A model generated the notes under the pieces. That model was not told where the DNA came from. It saw only the letters and a list, made by a program, of their open reading frames with translations, and made no database searches. Shown here piece after piece: positions 8,786 to 17,461 of a DNA stretch of 64,000 nucleotides. The DNA comes from Roseovarius amoyensis (lineage in GTDB: Bacteria; Pseudomonadota; Alphaproteobacteria; Rhodobacterales; Rhodobacteraceae), in the NCBI RefSeq assembly GCF_003260265.1, contig NZ_QITQ01000014.1, positions 21,506-85,505 of the forward strand, in the 5' to 3' direction. Every line of letters starts with the position of its first letter. Position 1 is the stretch's first letter. A program made the translations under genes and the position numbers.

Positions 8786-9517
8786 TCAGAACGGCAGGAT
8801 CATGTCCAGAACCTGCTGGCCATAGCGCGGCTGCTGAACATCGGTGATCTGGCCGCGCCCGCCGTACGAGATTCGTGCCGAGGCGATCTTGTCATAGGTG
8901 ATTTCGTTACGGCGCGAGATGTCGGCGGGGCGCACATAGCCCTGCACCATCAGTTCGCGCAGCTCGAAATTGACCCGCACCTCTTGCGTTCCGGCGATTT
9001 CAAGCACCCCGTTGGGCAGCACGTTCGTCACCGTCGCGGCGATGCGCAGGGTCAGTTCCTCTTGCCGGCGCACGGTTCCGTCACCGCCCGAAGATCCGGA
9101 CGAGTCGAGCGAGACCGCCTCGCCCATGCTGGCGCCATCGGGCAGATCTTCGTCGATGCGCTGCGGCAACCCGAAAAGATGGGGAATTTTCAGCGTTTCC
9201 GCTCCGTTGCGCGACCGCGACGTGCGGTTTGAAATCGACGCCTCGTCGTCAATCTCGATCACCACGGTCAGGATGTCGCCACGGCGCATTGCGCGACGAT
9301 CGCCCAGCAGCGAATGCTGGCCGCCGCTCCAGGTCGAGGCGCGGTCGACCCGGGCATCGGGCTCGGCGCTGAGCGGCAGACCGGGATAGAGCATGGCGGC
9401 GTGTTCGTCGCCCTCGCGCGCCTCGGAAAGGCTGGGCGGCCGGCCGAGGTGATCCATCCGCCCGCAGGCGGCGGGCAGAAATAGCAGCATGACCAGGAAA
9501 CGGATGAGAAATGGCAA
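8786..9517 (-). CDS. flgH: Flagellar L-ring protein FlgH (lipoprotein)
   Basis: The outer-membrane L-ring subunit. An ATG exists at 9541, but a TTG at 9517 preceded by a perfect AGGAGG (9529-9524) with 6-base spacing is the better start. It gives 243 residues and a clean lipoprotein signal (hydrophobic stretch then LPAAC). The AGGAGG covers part of the flgA stop region, so translation of the two genes is probably linked. The C-terminal two thirds contain the FlgH beta-rich domain with many S/T-rich strands. Confidence 0.94.
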   Translation of the reverse strand: MPFLIRFLVMLLFLPAACGRMDHLGRPPSLSEAREGDEHAAMLYPGLPLSAEPDARVDRASTWSGGQHSLLGDRRAMRRGDILTVVIEIDDEASISNRTSRSRNGAETLKIPHLFGLPQRIDEDLPDGASMGEAVSLDSSGSSGGDGTVRRQEELTLRIAATVTNVLPNGVLEIAGTQEVRVNFELRELMVQGYVRPADISRRNEITYDKIASARISYGGRGQITDVQQPRYGQQVLDMILPF

Positions 9518-9527
9518 GCCAGACCTC

Positions 9528-9953
9528 CTATGGTGAGACATGAATGCGGCCGTCCGCGCCGACGCGGCCCGACACGGTGTTGCGCGACGCGAGGTTCATC
9601 GCCCGCACCGGTTCGCCCACACCGGCGCGCGACAGCGAACGCCCCTCGGCCAGGATCAGCAGCCCGCCGTGGTTGAAAACCAGGGTGACGATCTGGTTGC
9701 GCTCGACCAGCGCCGGCGCCCCGACATCCGCCAGCCGGATCGGTCGCCCGGCGTAAAGCGCAACGCGCGCCTCCTTGCCGACCAGATCGGCCGGGTGCGC
9801 CGCGACGCCGGGCATTTCGCCCGCCTTCAGGGTGATGTCCTGTTTGCCGATCACCTCTTGCGCCCGGATCGTGCGGACCGAGACGATCATGTCGGCGGCG
9901 GCGCCCCCGGGCGGGAGGGCGAGCAGGGCTATGGCGCAGGCGACCCGCAGCAT
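9528..9953 (-). CDS. flgA: P-ring assembly chaperone FlgA
   Basis: A 141-residue periplasmic protein with a signal peptide (about 1-20) and an SAF-type domain. It is the short form of FlgA, which helps FlgI assemble into the P-ring around the rod. Its ATG shares one base with the flgG stop (TGATG). flgI itself is not in the window. Confidence 0.93.
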   Translation of the reverse strand: MLRVACAIALLALPPGGAAADMIVSVRTIRAQEVIGKQDITLKAGEMPGVAAHPADLVGKEARVALYAGRPIRLADVGAPALVERNQIVTLVFNHGGLLILAEGRSLSRAGVGEPVRAMNLASRNTVSGRVGADGRIHVSP

Positions 9954-10738
9954 CAGCGCACCTGCGTCGTCGCGCCGAGCATCTGGTCGGCGGCCGAGAT
10001 CACCTTGGCGTTTAGCTCATAGCCGCGCTGGGCCTCGATCAGTTCCGTCACCTCGCGCACGGCATCGACGGAGCTGTCCTCGAGATAACCCTGGCGGAGC
10101 GTGCCCAGCCCGTCACGCCCCGGCGTGCCGGCAAGCGGCTGTCCTGACGCCTCCGTTTCCAGGAAAAGGTTGCCGCCCATCGCCTCCAGCCCCTTGGGGT
10201 TGGTGAAACCGACCAAGTCGAACTGGCCCAGCAGCTCTGCCTCGGGCGTGTCGGTGAAATAGGCGTAAACCTCGCCATCGGCGTTGATCGACAGGCTGCG
10301 GGCATCCGTGGGAATGGTGATTTCAGGCGCGACAGCGAAACCGTCGGAGGTGACGATCAGCCCGTCGCCCGAACGTTTCAGCGCCCCGTCGCGGGTAAAG
10401 GCCCCCTGGCCCGAGGGCAGCGTTACCTCGAAAAAACCGTTGCCGTCTATGGCGATGTCCAGGTCGCCGCCTGTCTGTGACAGCGCCCCTTGGGCCAGCT
10501 GTACCGTCACCGCCGCCGGGCGCACGCCAAGGCCAAGCTGAACACCAGTGGGCAGAACCGTGCCGCCAAGCGCGTTGATGGTGCCGGCGCGGCTTTGCTG
10601 TTGATAGTGCAGATCGGCAAATTCCGCGCGGCGGGTGTTGTAGCCGGTGGTCGACATGTTGGCGAGGTTGTTGGAAATGGTCTCCACCCGCATCTGCTGG
10701 GCGGCCATGCCGGTGGCGGCGATTTTCAGGGCGCGCAT
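9953..10738 (-). CDS. flgG: Distal rod protein FlgG
   Basis: The usual 261-residue length. The N-terminus carries the rod/hook signature (ATGMAAQQMRVETISNNLAN), and the C-terminus has the matching helix (EVTELIEAQRGYELNAKVI). It forms the distal rod crossing the wall and outer membrane. It is exported by the FlhA/FlhB gate without a cleaved signal peptide. It lies between flgF and flgA in the minus-strand unit. Confidence 0.97.
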   Translation of the reverse strand: MRALKIAATGMAAQQMRVETISNNLANMSTTGYNTRRAEFADLHYQQQSRAGTINALGGTVLPTGVQLGLGVRPAAVTVQLAQGALSQTGGDLDIAIDGNGFFEVTLPSGQGAFTRDGALKRSGDGLIVTSDGFAVAPEITIPTDARSLSINADGEVYAYFTDTPEAELLGQFDLVGFTNPKGLEAMGGNLFLETEASGQPLAGTPGRDGLGTLRQGYLEDSSVDAVREVTELIEAQRGYELNAKVISAADQMLGATTQVR

Positions 10739-10762
10739 GGGCGGTCTCCTTTATCCGGTGGT

Positions 10763-11479
10763 TTAGCGGCGGGTCAGGGCCTGCATGGCCTCGCGCAGGC
10801 GTTCATTGTCGGCGTCGAGAAAGCTCTGCCCCAGCTCATAGGCGCGCTGGACCTCGATCATGCGGGCGACCTGCAGGATCGGGTCGACATTGGAGCTTTC
10901 GAGCGAGCCTTGCAGGATGCGGCCACCCTCGACCGGCTCGACCCCGCTTTCGGTGCGAAACAGCGCGCCGCCCTCGCGTACCAGGTCGGTCGGGTCGGTG
11001 GGACGCACCAGCCCGATCTGGCCCAGCGGCCGGCCCGCCGCACTGATGATGCCGTCGGTGGCGATGCTGAAATCCGTCGTGTCTGGCGGCACGAAAATCG
11101 GCGCACCGCCATTGTCCAACACCCGGTGGCCGGCTGGTGTGACCAGATCGCCCTCGGCCGAGGCGGCAAAGCTGCCCGCCCGGGTCAACCGCTCGCCGGC
11201 GTCGGTTTCGACCAGGAAAAACCCGGGCCCCTCGATCGCCATGTCGAATTGGCCGCCGGTTTGGGTCAGCGCGCCCTGCTGAAGCGATATGTTGCGTGCC
11301 GAGGCGTGCGCCATCGACAATGACGGCCCACCACGGGCGTTGTGGACGTATTCCGCGAAAATGACCCCTTCCTGCCGGTATCCGGTGGTCGAGGCATTGG
11401 CGATGTTGTTCGCCACGACCTGCATTTCCGACAACAGGCCGGTCTGGCGGGTCAGCGTGGTATAGGACAAGGTGCTCAT
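10763..11479 (-). CDS. flgF: Proximal rod protein FlgF
   Basis: A 238-residue rod protein. The N-terminal helix has the VVANNIANASTTGYRQEG motif, and the C-terminal helix (ARMIEVQRAYELGQSFLD) pairs with it. It is shorter than FlgG and lies directly upstream of it in transcription order, as in other Rhodobacteraceae. The ATG lies one base after the fliQ stop codon. Confidence 0.95.
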   Translation of the reverse strand: MSTLSYTTLTRQTGLLSEMQVVANNIANASTTGYRQEGVIFAEYVHNARGGPSLSMAHASARNISLQQGALTQTGGQFDMAIEGPGFFLVETDAGERLTRAGSFAASAEGDLVTPAGHRVLDNGGAPIFVPPDTTDFSIATDGIISAAGRPLGQIGLVRPTDPTDLVREGGALFRTESGVEPVEGGRILQGSLESSNVDPILQVARMIEVQRAYELGQSFLDADNERLREAMQALTRR

Positions 11480-11480
11480 G

Positions 11481-11750
11481 TCAGCCCCCGATGATCAGCG
11501 GGACAAGCCGCGTCTGGAAAAAGCCGACCAGGGTTTCGGTCATGAACCCCATGGTCAGCCAGAACACCGCGACGATGGCGGCGAGCTTTGGCACGAAGGT
11601 CAGCGACATTTCCTGGATCGACGTCAGCGCCTGGAAGAGCCCGACCACGAGGCCGACCAGCAGTGCAACGCCGAGAATCGGCAGCGAGATGGCGGTGGCC
11701 ACCCACAGCCCCTGACGCATCGAATCGAAAAGGATCGCCTCTTCCTGCAT
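11481..11750 (-). CDS. fliQ: Flagellar export gate protein FliQ
   Basis: An 89-residue protein with two membrane helices (about 18-42 and 52-76) joined by the conserved QEMSLTFVPK loop. Four copies pack around FliP/FliR in the export gate. It is the only gate gene placed inside this rod-gene unit; fliR, flhA and flhB are about 5 kb away on the other strand. Confidence 0.96.
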   Translation of the reverse strand: MQEEAILFDSMRQGLWVATAISLPILGVALLVGLVVGLFQALTSIQEMSLTFVPKLAAIVAVFWLTMGFMTETLVGFFQTRLVPLIIGG

Positions 11751-11753
11751 GGC

Positions 11754-12044
11754 TCAGACCGGCATCCGCAGGATTTCCTGGTAGGCCTCGACGACCTTGT
11801 CGCGCACCGTAACCACGGTTTCGACCGCCAGTTCCGACTGCGCCAGCGCTTGGACCAGGGCGTGCGGATCGGCCTCGCCGGTCATCGCCGCCCTGGCCAA
11901 CGCCTCGCCCCGTTCGAGGGTTGCGGCGAAATCGAGGGCGGCGTCTTTTGCCGCCTCGTCCGGGCCGGGCGTCGTGTTTTCAGGCTCTGTTGCCGGGCGG
12001 GCCGCGGTGTATCTCTGTGCGGCTCCGATTGTGCCGATATCCAT
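11754..12044 (-). CDS. fliE: Flagellar MS-ring/rod junction protein FliE
   Basis: A 96-residue protein with a variable N-terminal half and a conserved C-terminal half containing ELAVETVVTVRDKVVEAYQE, the FliE signature. It joins the MS-ring to the proximal rod and is the first rod substrate exported. It lies between flgC and fliQ with gaps of 26 and 3 bases. Confidence 0.93.
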   Translation of the reverse strand: MDIGTIGAAQRYTAARPATEPENTTPGPDEAAKDAALDFAATLERGEALARAAMTGEADPHALVQALAQSELAVETVVTVRDKVVEAYQEILRMPV

Positions 12045-12070
12045 TCTGGATCTCCTTGATGTCTGATTTT

Positions 12071-12463
12071 CTATCTGCGCAGCAGATCGAACAGGTTTTT
12101 CGACATGGTTCGCGCCTGTTCGAACATCTTGAGATTGGCCTCGTAACTGCGCTGTGCCTCACGTGCGTCGGCCAGCTCGATCACCAGATTGACGTTTGAG
12201 CCGGTGTAATAGCCATCGTCATTGGCCAGCGGGTGGGACGGGTCGTAGATGCGCTGTGGTTCCGTCGGGTCGAGGCGCACGCGCCCGGCCTCGACCCGCC
12301 CGACTGCCCCGCCGGCGTCGTGAACCGATTGAAACGGCACCGTCTTACGCCGATAGCCGGGCGTGTCGGCATTGGCGATGTTCTCCGACAGGTGCCGCAG
12401 GCGTTGCGACTGGGCCCTGAGGCCGCTGGCGGTAATCGAAAGCGCATCTGAAAATTCGGCCAT
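12071..12463 (-). CDS. flgC: Proximal rod protein FlgC
   Basis: A 130-residue rod protein. The N-terminal motif is LSENIANADTPGYRRK, and the C-terminal helix (SYEANLKMFEQARTMSKN) is typical of FlgC. It follows flgB by 12 bases in the same transcription unit. Confidence 0.96.
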   Translation of the reverse strand: MAEFSDALSITASGLRAQSQRLRHLSENIANADTPGYRRKTVPFQSVHDAGGAVGRVEAGRVRLDPTEPQRIYDPSHPLANDDGYYTGSNVNLVIELADAREAQRSYEANLKMFEQARTMSKNLFDLLRR

Positions 12464-12475
12464 GTCGCGCGCCCC

Positions 12476-12862
12476 CTACCGGCGGCCCAGGGCGCTGCGC
12501 AGGATGCCCAGCGACGAGCGATAGATGGCCAGGGCACGGTCATGCTGGCGCATGGTGTCGGCGGCATGGACCATCTCGGTTTCGAGCGAGACGGAATTTC
12601 CGTTCGGGTCGGGCATGGCATCGCGCCGCTCGTCCACGGTGAACGGCTGTGCATCGGCGGCACCGAGATGGGTGGAGCGGGTGGCACGCAGGCCGAAACC
12701 GGCGCTGTCCGCCTCTATCACCGCCTGAAAGGACGGAATGTCCCGGGCGGCATAGCCCGGCGTGTCGGCATTGGCGATGTTGCGCGCGAGCACGGTCTGC
12801 CGGGTGCCGGCATGTTCCGCCATCGCATGGGCCATGCGAAAGACCGCAAGATTTTCAAACAT
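12476..12862 (-). CDS. flgB: Proximal rod protein FlgB
   Basis: First gene of the minus-strand rod/ring unit. I use ATG 12862 rather than the longer ATG at 12889 because GAGGGAG lies 8 bases upstream and family members begin MFENLxVFRMA. The product is 128 residues with the ARNIANADTPGYAARD motif. It is divergent from fliI, so the 85-bp gap between them must hold both promoters. Confidence 0.94.
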   Translation of the reverse strand: MFENLAVFRMAHAMAEHAGTRQTVLARNIANADTPGYAARDIPSFQAVIEADSAGFGLRATRSTHLGAADAQPFTVDERRDAMPDPNGNSVSLETEMVHAADTMRQHDRALAIYRSSLGILRSALGRR

Positions 12863-12947
12863 CAGGGCTTCTCCCTCGATTGGCTTCAATCAAGGCTTAA
12901 CCGCGATTCGTTTAGAAACGGTTGTCGGAACATGACCGGAGCGAACG
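12863..12947. promoter_or_regulatory. Divergent flgB / fliI control region
   Basis: This 85-bp gap separates the heads of the nine-gene rod unit and fliI. It contains TTAACC followed 6 bases later by CGTTTAG (12897-12915), a degenerate TTAA-type pair that could be a CtrA site with wrong spacing, and the short repeat AACCG...CGGTT (12899-12923). I cannot assign a sigma-factor consensus. Confidence 0.35.
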
Positions 12948-14366
12948 ATGCCCAAACCTGCCCTGGCGGCCCTTCAGGCCGAAATTGCCGCACTTTGCCC
13001 CCAGCATGCTGTCGGGCGGGTGGCGGCCATCGACGGCAACCTGCTGCGGCTGACCGGCCTGTCGGACAAGGCCCGGCTGGGCGACCTGCTGCGCCTGCCG
13101 CGCAAGGGCGCGCCGCCGCTTTGGGGCGAGGTGCTGACGCTGACAGCCGAGTATGTGACCATGCTGCCGGAAGAGCCGCCAACAGGCATCTCGCTGGCTC
13201 AGCGGGTGCTGCTGGAACGGGCGGGCGAGATCGCGCCGGACGATGGTTGGATCGGGCGAATCATCGACCCGTCCGGCCAGGCGCTGGATGGACGGCCAAT
13301 CATGCGCGGGCTGGTGCCGCGGTCCTACCTGGCGCCACCGCCCGCCCCGGCGGGGCGCCGTGCGCTGGGCAAGCGGATCGAAACCGGAATGGCGGTATTC
13401 AACACGCTCCTGCCCATCGTGCGCGGGCAGCGCGTGGGGCTGTTCGCGGGGTCGGGCGTGGGAAAAAGCAGTCTGCTGGGGCATCTGGGCCGGCACATGC
13501 AGGCCGACGTGGTGGTGTTCGCGCTGATCGGCGAGCGCGGGCGCGAGCTGCGCGAATTCACCGAGACCGTGCTGGGGCCCGAGGGGATGCGCCGCTCTGT
13601 CGTCGTCGCCGCCACCTCTGATCGCTCACCCCTGGTGCGACGGCGCTGTGCCTGGACCGCGATGACGGTGGCCGAGCATTTTCGCGATCAGGGGGCGCAT
13701 GTGCTGCTGCTGGCCGATTCGGTGACTCGTTTCGCCGAGGCCCACCGCGAGATCGCGATCGCGGCAGGTGAATTGCCGGCGCTGCGCGGCTATCCCGCCT
13801 CGACCGCGCACCAGATCATGTCACTGGCCGAACGGGCCGGGCCGGGGGCCGGGGGCACGGGCGACATCACCGCGTTGTTCAGCGTGCTGGTCGCCGGGTC
13901 TGACATGGATGAACCGGTGGCCGACATCCTGCGCGGGGTGCTGGATGGGCATGTGGTGCTTGACCGCAGCATCGCCGAGCGCGGGCGTTATCCGGCCATC
14001 GACCTGTTGCGTTCGGTCTCGCGCAGCCTGCCGCGCGCGGCAACCGAAGAGGAAAACACGCTGATCCGGCGCGCCCGTTCCCTGTTGGGCGCCTACGCGC
14101 GCTCGGAAACCATGATCCGGGCCGGGCTCTATGCTGAGGGCAGCGACCCCGAACTGGACATGGCGATGCGGGTTCAGGCCGAGTTGGACGCGTTCTTGGC
14201 TGAAACAGAAACTGTTTCGGCCAAGAACAGCTTTGATCGGCTGGCGCTGATCCTGCGGCGGGCGGGGGCGCCGGCCCGGTCGGGCGATGCCCGGCCAATG
14301 GCCGAGAGCCTGGGGCCGAAGGCCGCCGCCGGCAGGGGGGTCGCAGCGATCGCGCCGGCGGGATAG
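12948..14366 (+). CDS. fliI: Flagellar export ATPase FliI
   Basis: A 472-residue homologue of the F1 ATPase beta subunit, forming the hexamer that unfolds and delivers export substrates. The Walker A motif AGSGVGKSS is at residues 167-175, the GERGRE motif of this ATPase family is near 192, and the Walker B stretch (HVLLLADSVTRFAE) is around 250. It is monocistronic here and divergent from flgB. Its stop is followed by a 68-bp gap to the convergent DUF1217 gene. Confidence 0.97.
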   Translation: MPKPALAALQAEIAALCPQHAVGRVAAIDGNLLRLTGLSDKARLGDLLRLPRKGAPPLWGEVLTLTAEYVTMLPEEPPTGISLAQRVLLERAGEIAPDDGWIGRIIDPSGQALDGRPIMRGLVPRSYLAPPPAPAGRRALGKRIETGMAVFNTLLPIVRGQRVGLFAGSGVGKSSLLGHLGRHMQADVVVFALIGERGRELREFTETVLGPEGMRRSVVVAATSDRSPLVRRRCAWTAMTVAEHFRDQGAHVLLLADSVTRFAEAHREIAIAAGELPALRGYPASTAHQIMSLAERAGPGAGGTGDITALFSVLVAGSDMDEPVADILRGVLDGHVVLDRSIAERGRYPAIDLLRSVSRSLPRAATEEENTLIRRARSLLGAYARSETMIRAGLYAEGSDPELDMAMRVQAELDAFLAETETVSAKNSFDRLALILRRAGAPARSGDARPMAESLGPKAAAGRGVAAIAPAG

Positions 14367-14434
14367 GCCTAGTGGCGGTGCGAAATGCCGCTATCGCGCA
14401 TCATGCCGGGTATTTCCGATTGATACGGGGTGCC

Positions 14435-15229
14435 TTAACCGCGTCCGGCCTGCAGCAGCGTCAGGGCAATGCTGTGCGATGACATCGAGGCGCCGGCCTT
14501 GATCTGGTCGCGCTGCAGGTAGGTTTCGACCAGCTTTTCGCGGGTTTCGGCCTCGGCAAAGGCGTCGAGGCTGTCGATACCCAGCTTGTCCCGCGCGGCC
14601 TGTTTGAAGATATCGAGCTGACGATCGAGATCCATCTGCACGATCCCGTCCGGCAGGCCGAGCGCGGTTTCGAACACGCTGCGCAGCGGCGGCGTGCCCA
14701 GGATGCGAAACCAGCGCGTGTCATTGGTGGCGTCGTCGGTGCCGATATCGGCCATTTCGCGGGCCGCGTTCATCGCCAGGCGCAGGCTTTCATCCTGTTC
14801 GCCCACGGCCACCTCGAACGCGCGCTCCCGAAACAGGGCGGTGATTTCGGCGCCAAAGCCTGCCTCGTTCCTGCGTGGGCCAGCCGTGTCGCCAAAGCCG
14901 AAAGCCGCGCTGAACTGGCGATAGCGATCATCCGACAGCTGGTTGGCCAGCGCGTCGGGGTTTTCTGCCCCGCCTTCCAGCACCTTGCGGATCAGATAGC
15001 GGCCGTCGATTTCGTCCTGCAGGCCGAAGGCACCCAGCGCCACGCGCAAGAGGCGGCGGTCAGCGACCAGCTCTTCAGCGGTCTGCACGGTGGCGATCCG
15101 GGCCTCGAAGTAATCGGTGTCGCGCATGGTTTGTGGGGCGGTATCAAAGGCCACGCGCTGGGTATCCATGGTGCGGTTCAGCATGTTCCAGCCGGGTAGA
15201 CCGGCAAGCGGCAGGACCGGGCGGAACAT
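14435..15229 (-). CDS. DUF1217 flagellar protein
   Basis: A 264-residue protein of the DUF1217 family, found almost only in alphaproteobacterial flagellar loci. It is soluble and helical, with no signal peptide. Its ATG overlaps the flbT stop by one base (TGATG), so it is the last gene of a fliC-flaF-flbT-DUF1217 unit. The conserved N-terminal pattern is P-x-x-G-x-x-G-W. The molecular role is unknown; the position next to flagellin regulators suggests a filament-related or export-related role. Confidence 0.8.
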   Translation of the reverse strand: MFRPVLPLAGLPGWNMLNRTMDTQRVAFDTAPQTMRDTDYFEARIATVQTAEELVADRRLLRVALGAFGLQDEIDGRYLIRKVLEGGAENPDALANQLSDDRYRQFSAAFGFGDTAGPRRNEAGFGAEITALFRERAFEVAVGEQDESLRLAMNAAREMADIGTDDATNDTRWFRILGTPPLRSVFETALGLPDGIVQMDLDRQLDIFKQAARDKLGIDSLDAFAEAETREKLVETYLQRDQIKAGASMSSHSIALTLLQAGRG

Positions 15230-15633
15230 CAGCCGACCCGATGCGCCAGCAGGCGGTCCTCGCGCGGCAGGAGCGCGCGCAGCGATTTCAGCGACTGGTA
15301 ATGATTTCCCTGCAAAAGCGCGCCGCTGGCGCGGGCCAGGGTCGCACGGCTGTCGGGATCGGTGAAAACCTGACTCAGTTCCTCGATCCGGCGCAGCAGT
15401 TGCAGGTGGGCGTCTTCGGGCTTGAGATCGCCCGAGAGTACCAGCTGGGTGGCATAGCAGGCGCGCCGAACGGGGGTATTGGCCTGTTCCGGGTGAATGG
15501 CGTCCCGCAGGCGCAGGACATTGGCATTGGACGTCACGATCGACACCCGCGACCGGCGCCCGCCGTTCTCAAGCACCGCGCCGTTGATCAGGACCCTTTC
15601 TCGCGGTCCCAGTTTCAGGACCAGCCCGCTCAT
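15229..15633 (-). CDS. flbT: Flagellin post-transcriptional repressor FlbT
   Basis: A 134-residue FlbT. In Caulobacter, FlbT binds flagellin mRNA near its 5' end and promotes its decay until hook assembly is complete. The conserved N-terminus (LVLKLGPRERVLINGAVLEN) is clear. Its ATG overlaps the flaF stop by 4 bp. The likely target, the fliC leader, lies about 1.7 kb upstream in the same unit and carries a small hairpin. Confidence 0.95.
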   Translation of the reverse strand: MSGLVLKLGPRERVLINGAVLENGGRRSRVSIVTSNANVLRLRDAIHPEQANTPVRRACYATQLVLSGDLKPEDAHLQLLRRIEELSQVFTDPDSRATLARASGALLQGNHYQSLKSLRALLPREDRLLAHRVG

Positions 15634-16004
15634 GTCGTGCCATCCCTGCCGGCAAGGCCGCGCATCACCGCAGTATTGATCTCGATCAGCGGCTCGACCG
15701 CCGCGCCGGCGCGCAGCACCCGCCCGCTGTGAACCCGGGTGAATTCGGCCAGATAGAGGATACGGGCCCGCAGTTCAGGCGGCAGCAAGTTGCCATCGCC
15801 GACCGCATCGGTAGCGAGAATTGTCCAGAGCCTGCGGTTGTCGTGGATGGCCGCGGCAATGTCGCGGAACCCGGCGGGTGACCGAGACACGGCGCGCAGC
15901 CGGCCGGTGATACGGGCGAAGGCGTCGTATTCGGCCCCGCGCGGCGTTCTGATCGGATTTGCGGCCGTGCGATAGGCCGCCTGTGCTTGCTGCATCGCGT
16001 TCAC
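15630..16004 (-). CDS. flaF: Flagellin synthesis regulator FlaF
   Basis: A 124-residue FlaF, the partner and antagonist of FlbT, needed for flagellin synthesis or secretion. The N-terminal AQAAYRTAANPIRTPR and the central helix with NRRLWTILATDA are family features. It is transcribed after fliC, separated by a GC-rich hairpin, and overlaps flbT by 4 bp. Confidence 0.94.
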   Translation of the reverse strand: MNAMQQAQAAYRTAANPIRTPRGAEYDAFARITGRLRAVSRSPAGFRDIAAAIHDNRRLWTILATDAVGDGNLLPPELRARILYLAEFTRVHSGRVLRAGAAVEPLIEINTAVMRGLAGRDGTT

Positions 16005-16051
16005 CTGGGGCTCCTTTCAGATATGGCTCGGAATTGAGCGTTGGACGGGGA

Positions 16052-16076
16052 CGGGGACGCCAGATTGACGTCCCCG
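16052..16076 (-). terminator. GC-rich hairpin between fliC and flaF
   Basis: An 8-bp stem (CGGGGACG / CGTCCCCG) with a 9-base loop lies 18 bases after the fliC stop. No T-run follows on the minus strand, so it could be a partial terminator or a 3' stabiliser that lets fliC mRNA accumulate above flaF/flbT. Confidence 0.45.
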
Positions 16077-16093
16077 CACATGAATGGTTCCGA

Positions 16094-17308
16094 TCAGCCG
16101 CGGAACAGCGACAAGAGCGACTGTGGCGCCTGGTTGGCGATCGACAGCGATTGCGTCGCCAGCTGCTGCTGCACCTGAAGGGCCTGCAGGCGCGCGGATG
16201 CCTCTTCCATGTTGGCGTCGACCAGCGCACCGATCCCCGTGGTCAGCGAGTCGGTGAGGCTCGAGATGAAGTTGTTCTGGGTCTCGATACGTCCTTCGGC
16301 CGAACCGAACGCCGCCGCCGCATCGATGGCGGTGCCGATCAGTGTCTCGATGGTGCCCAATGCTGCGGTCGCACCCACGCCGGTCGACACGTCGATCCCG
16401 GCAAGCGCGCCCAGCCCGCCAGAACCGGCATTGGTGAACTGGCCGGAAACGAAAAGCGAATCGCTGCCGTTGTTGGTGATGGTCAGCGTGCCTGCGCTGG
16501 CGATGTTGTAGTCCACCGTCACATCCGCGCCCGATTGCTCGATCTGGGTCTTGAGATTGACGGCAACAATATCCTCGACCGAGGTGCTGGCGATATCCTC
16601 CGCGGAGATGGTATAGGACACCTCCGTTTCGCCCAGGCGCATGGTGATCCGGTCGCCCGCGTCATAGGTCGGATTGACGATCACCACAGTGCCGGCATCG
16701 TCTGTGCCACCATTGCCGTCGAGTGCGAAACCAAAGCTGTCGGCACTGTCGGCGGCAAGCCCGTCGGAGCCGGTAAAGGCGGCCTTGGCGGTATATCCGC
16801 CGGTGGCGAGGTCCTGCCCGCTGACGGAGATCGACGAGGCGGTGACGTTGCCGGAACCGTCGCGGTCGAGCGAGGCCAGGATGCTGGCGCTGGCGGTGTT
16901 GCCGTCGATCAGGTTCAGGCCGTTGAATTGCGCCGCCGAGACAACCGAACTGATCTGGTTCTTCAGCTCGGTCACGTCGTCGTTGATCTTGGAGCGGTCG
17001 ACGTTGTCTTCCTGCGCGGCGACGATCTTGGTTTTCATCTCGGTCAGCAGGTCGGTCACGGTTTCGGCGGCGTTGCGGGCCACGGAAACGGTGGCTTCAC
17101 CCAAGGCCAGGCTTTCGGAGACGGCCTTGAACCCGGCGACGTCGGATTCCATGACCTTGGACACCGCAAAGATGGCGGCGTTGTCCTTGGCACTGGCCAC
17201 CTTCTTGCCGGTCGAGATCATGTCCTGGGTGCTGGCCAGGTTGGAGTTGATCGACTTGAGGGTTTGCAGCGCCACCATGGCGCCGTTGTTCGTCAGAATG
17301 CTGGACAT
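16094..17308 (-). CDS. fliC: Flagellin
   Basis: The filament subunit, 404 residues from ATG 17308 (AAGGAAAA 4-11 bases upstream; the ATG 27 bases earlier would add nine residues not found in flagellins). The conserved N-terminal D0/D1 segment (MSSILTNNGAMVALQTLKSI) and C-terminal D0 helix (LATQSLSIANQAPQSLLSLF) are intact. The middle (about 150-300) is a variable D2/D3 domain rich in Asp, Gly, Ser and Thr. There is one copy in the window. It precedes flaF-flbT and is probably controlled by them at the mRNA level. Confidence 0.97.
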   Translation of the reverse strand: MSSILTNNGAMVALQTLKSINSNLASTQDMISTGKKVASAKDNAAIFAVSKVMESDVAGFKAVSESLALGEATVSVARNAAETVTDLLTEMKTKIVAAQEDNVDRSKINDDVTELKNQISSVVSAAQFNGLNLIDGNTASASILASLDRDGSGNVTASSISVSGQDLATGGYTAKAAFTGSDGLAADSADSFGFALDGNGGTDDAGTVVIVNPTYDAGDRITMRLGETEVSYTISAEDIASTSVEDIVAVNLKTQIEQSGADVTVDYNIASAGTLTITNNGSDSLFVSGQFTNAGSGGLGALAGIDVSTGVGATAALGTIETLIGTAIDAAAAFGSAEGRIETQNNFISSLTDSLTTGIGALVDANMEEASARLQALQVQQQLATQSLSIANQAPQSLLSLFRG

Positions 17309-17330
17309 TGCATTTTCCTTTATCGGTATC

Positions 17331-17343
17331 GGCACTTTGTGCC
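17331..17343 (-). promoter_or_regulatory. Small hairpin in the fliC leader
   Basis: GGCAC-AAA-GTGCC on the minus strand forms a 5-bp stem with a 3-base loop 22 bases before the fliC ATG. It is a candidate binding or stability element for FlbT, which in Caulobacter acts on the flagellin 5' untranslated region. The assignment is inference from position. Confidence 0.35.
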
Positions 17344-17461
17344 ACTTGAATATCCGCCGCCATAAAAGACGGCCTCGAACAGTCGTTCTGATCTTTGCGG
17401 TCGGCCGCTGGGCCGCCGCGCCACCCGTTGCGAATGCCGTGTCAGGATGGCGGCCCAGATG

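Noticed and set aside
17318..17340. GCCGATAC on the minus strand as a sigma-28 (FliA) -10 element for fliC
   Set aside because: No TAAA at the right distance upstream, and it would leave a leader too short to include the SD.
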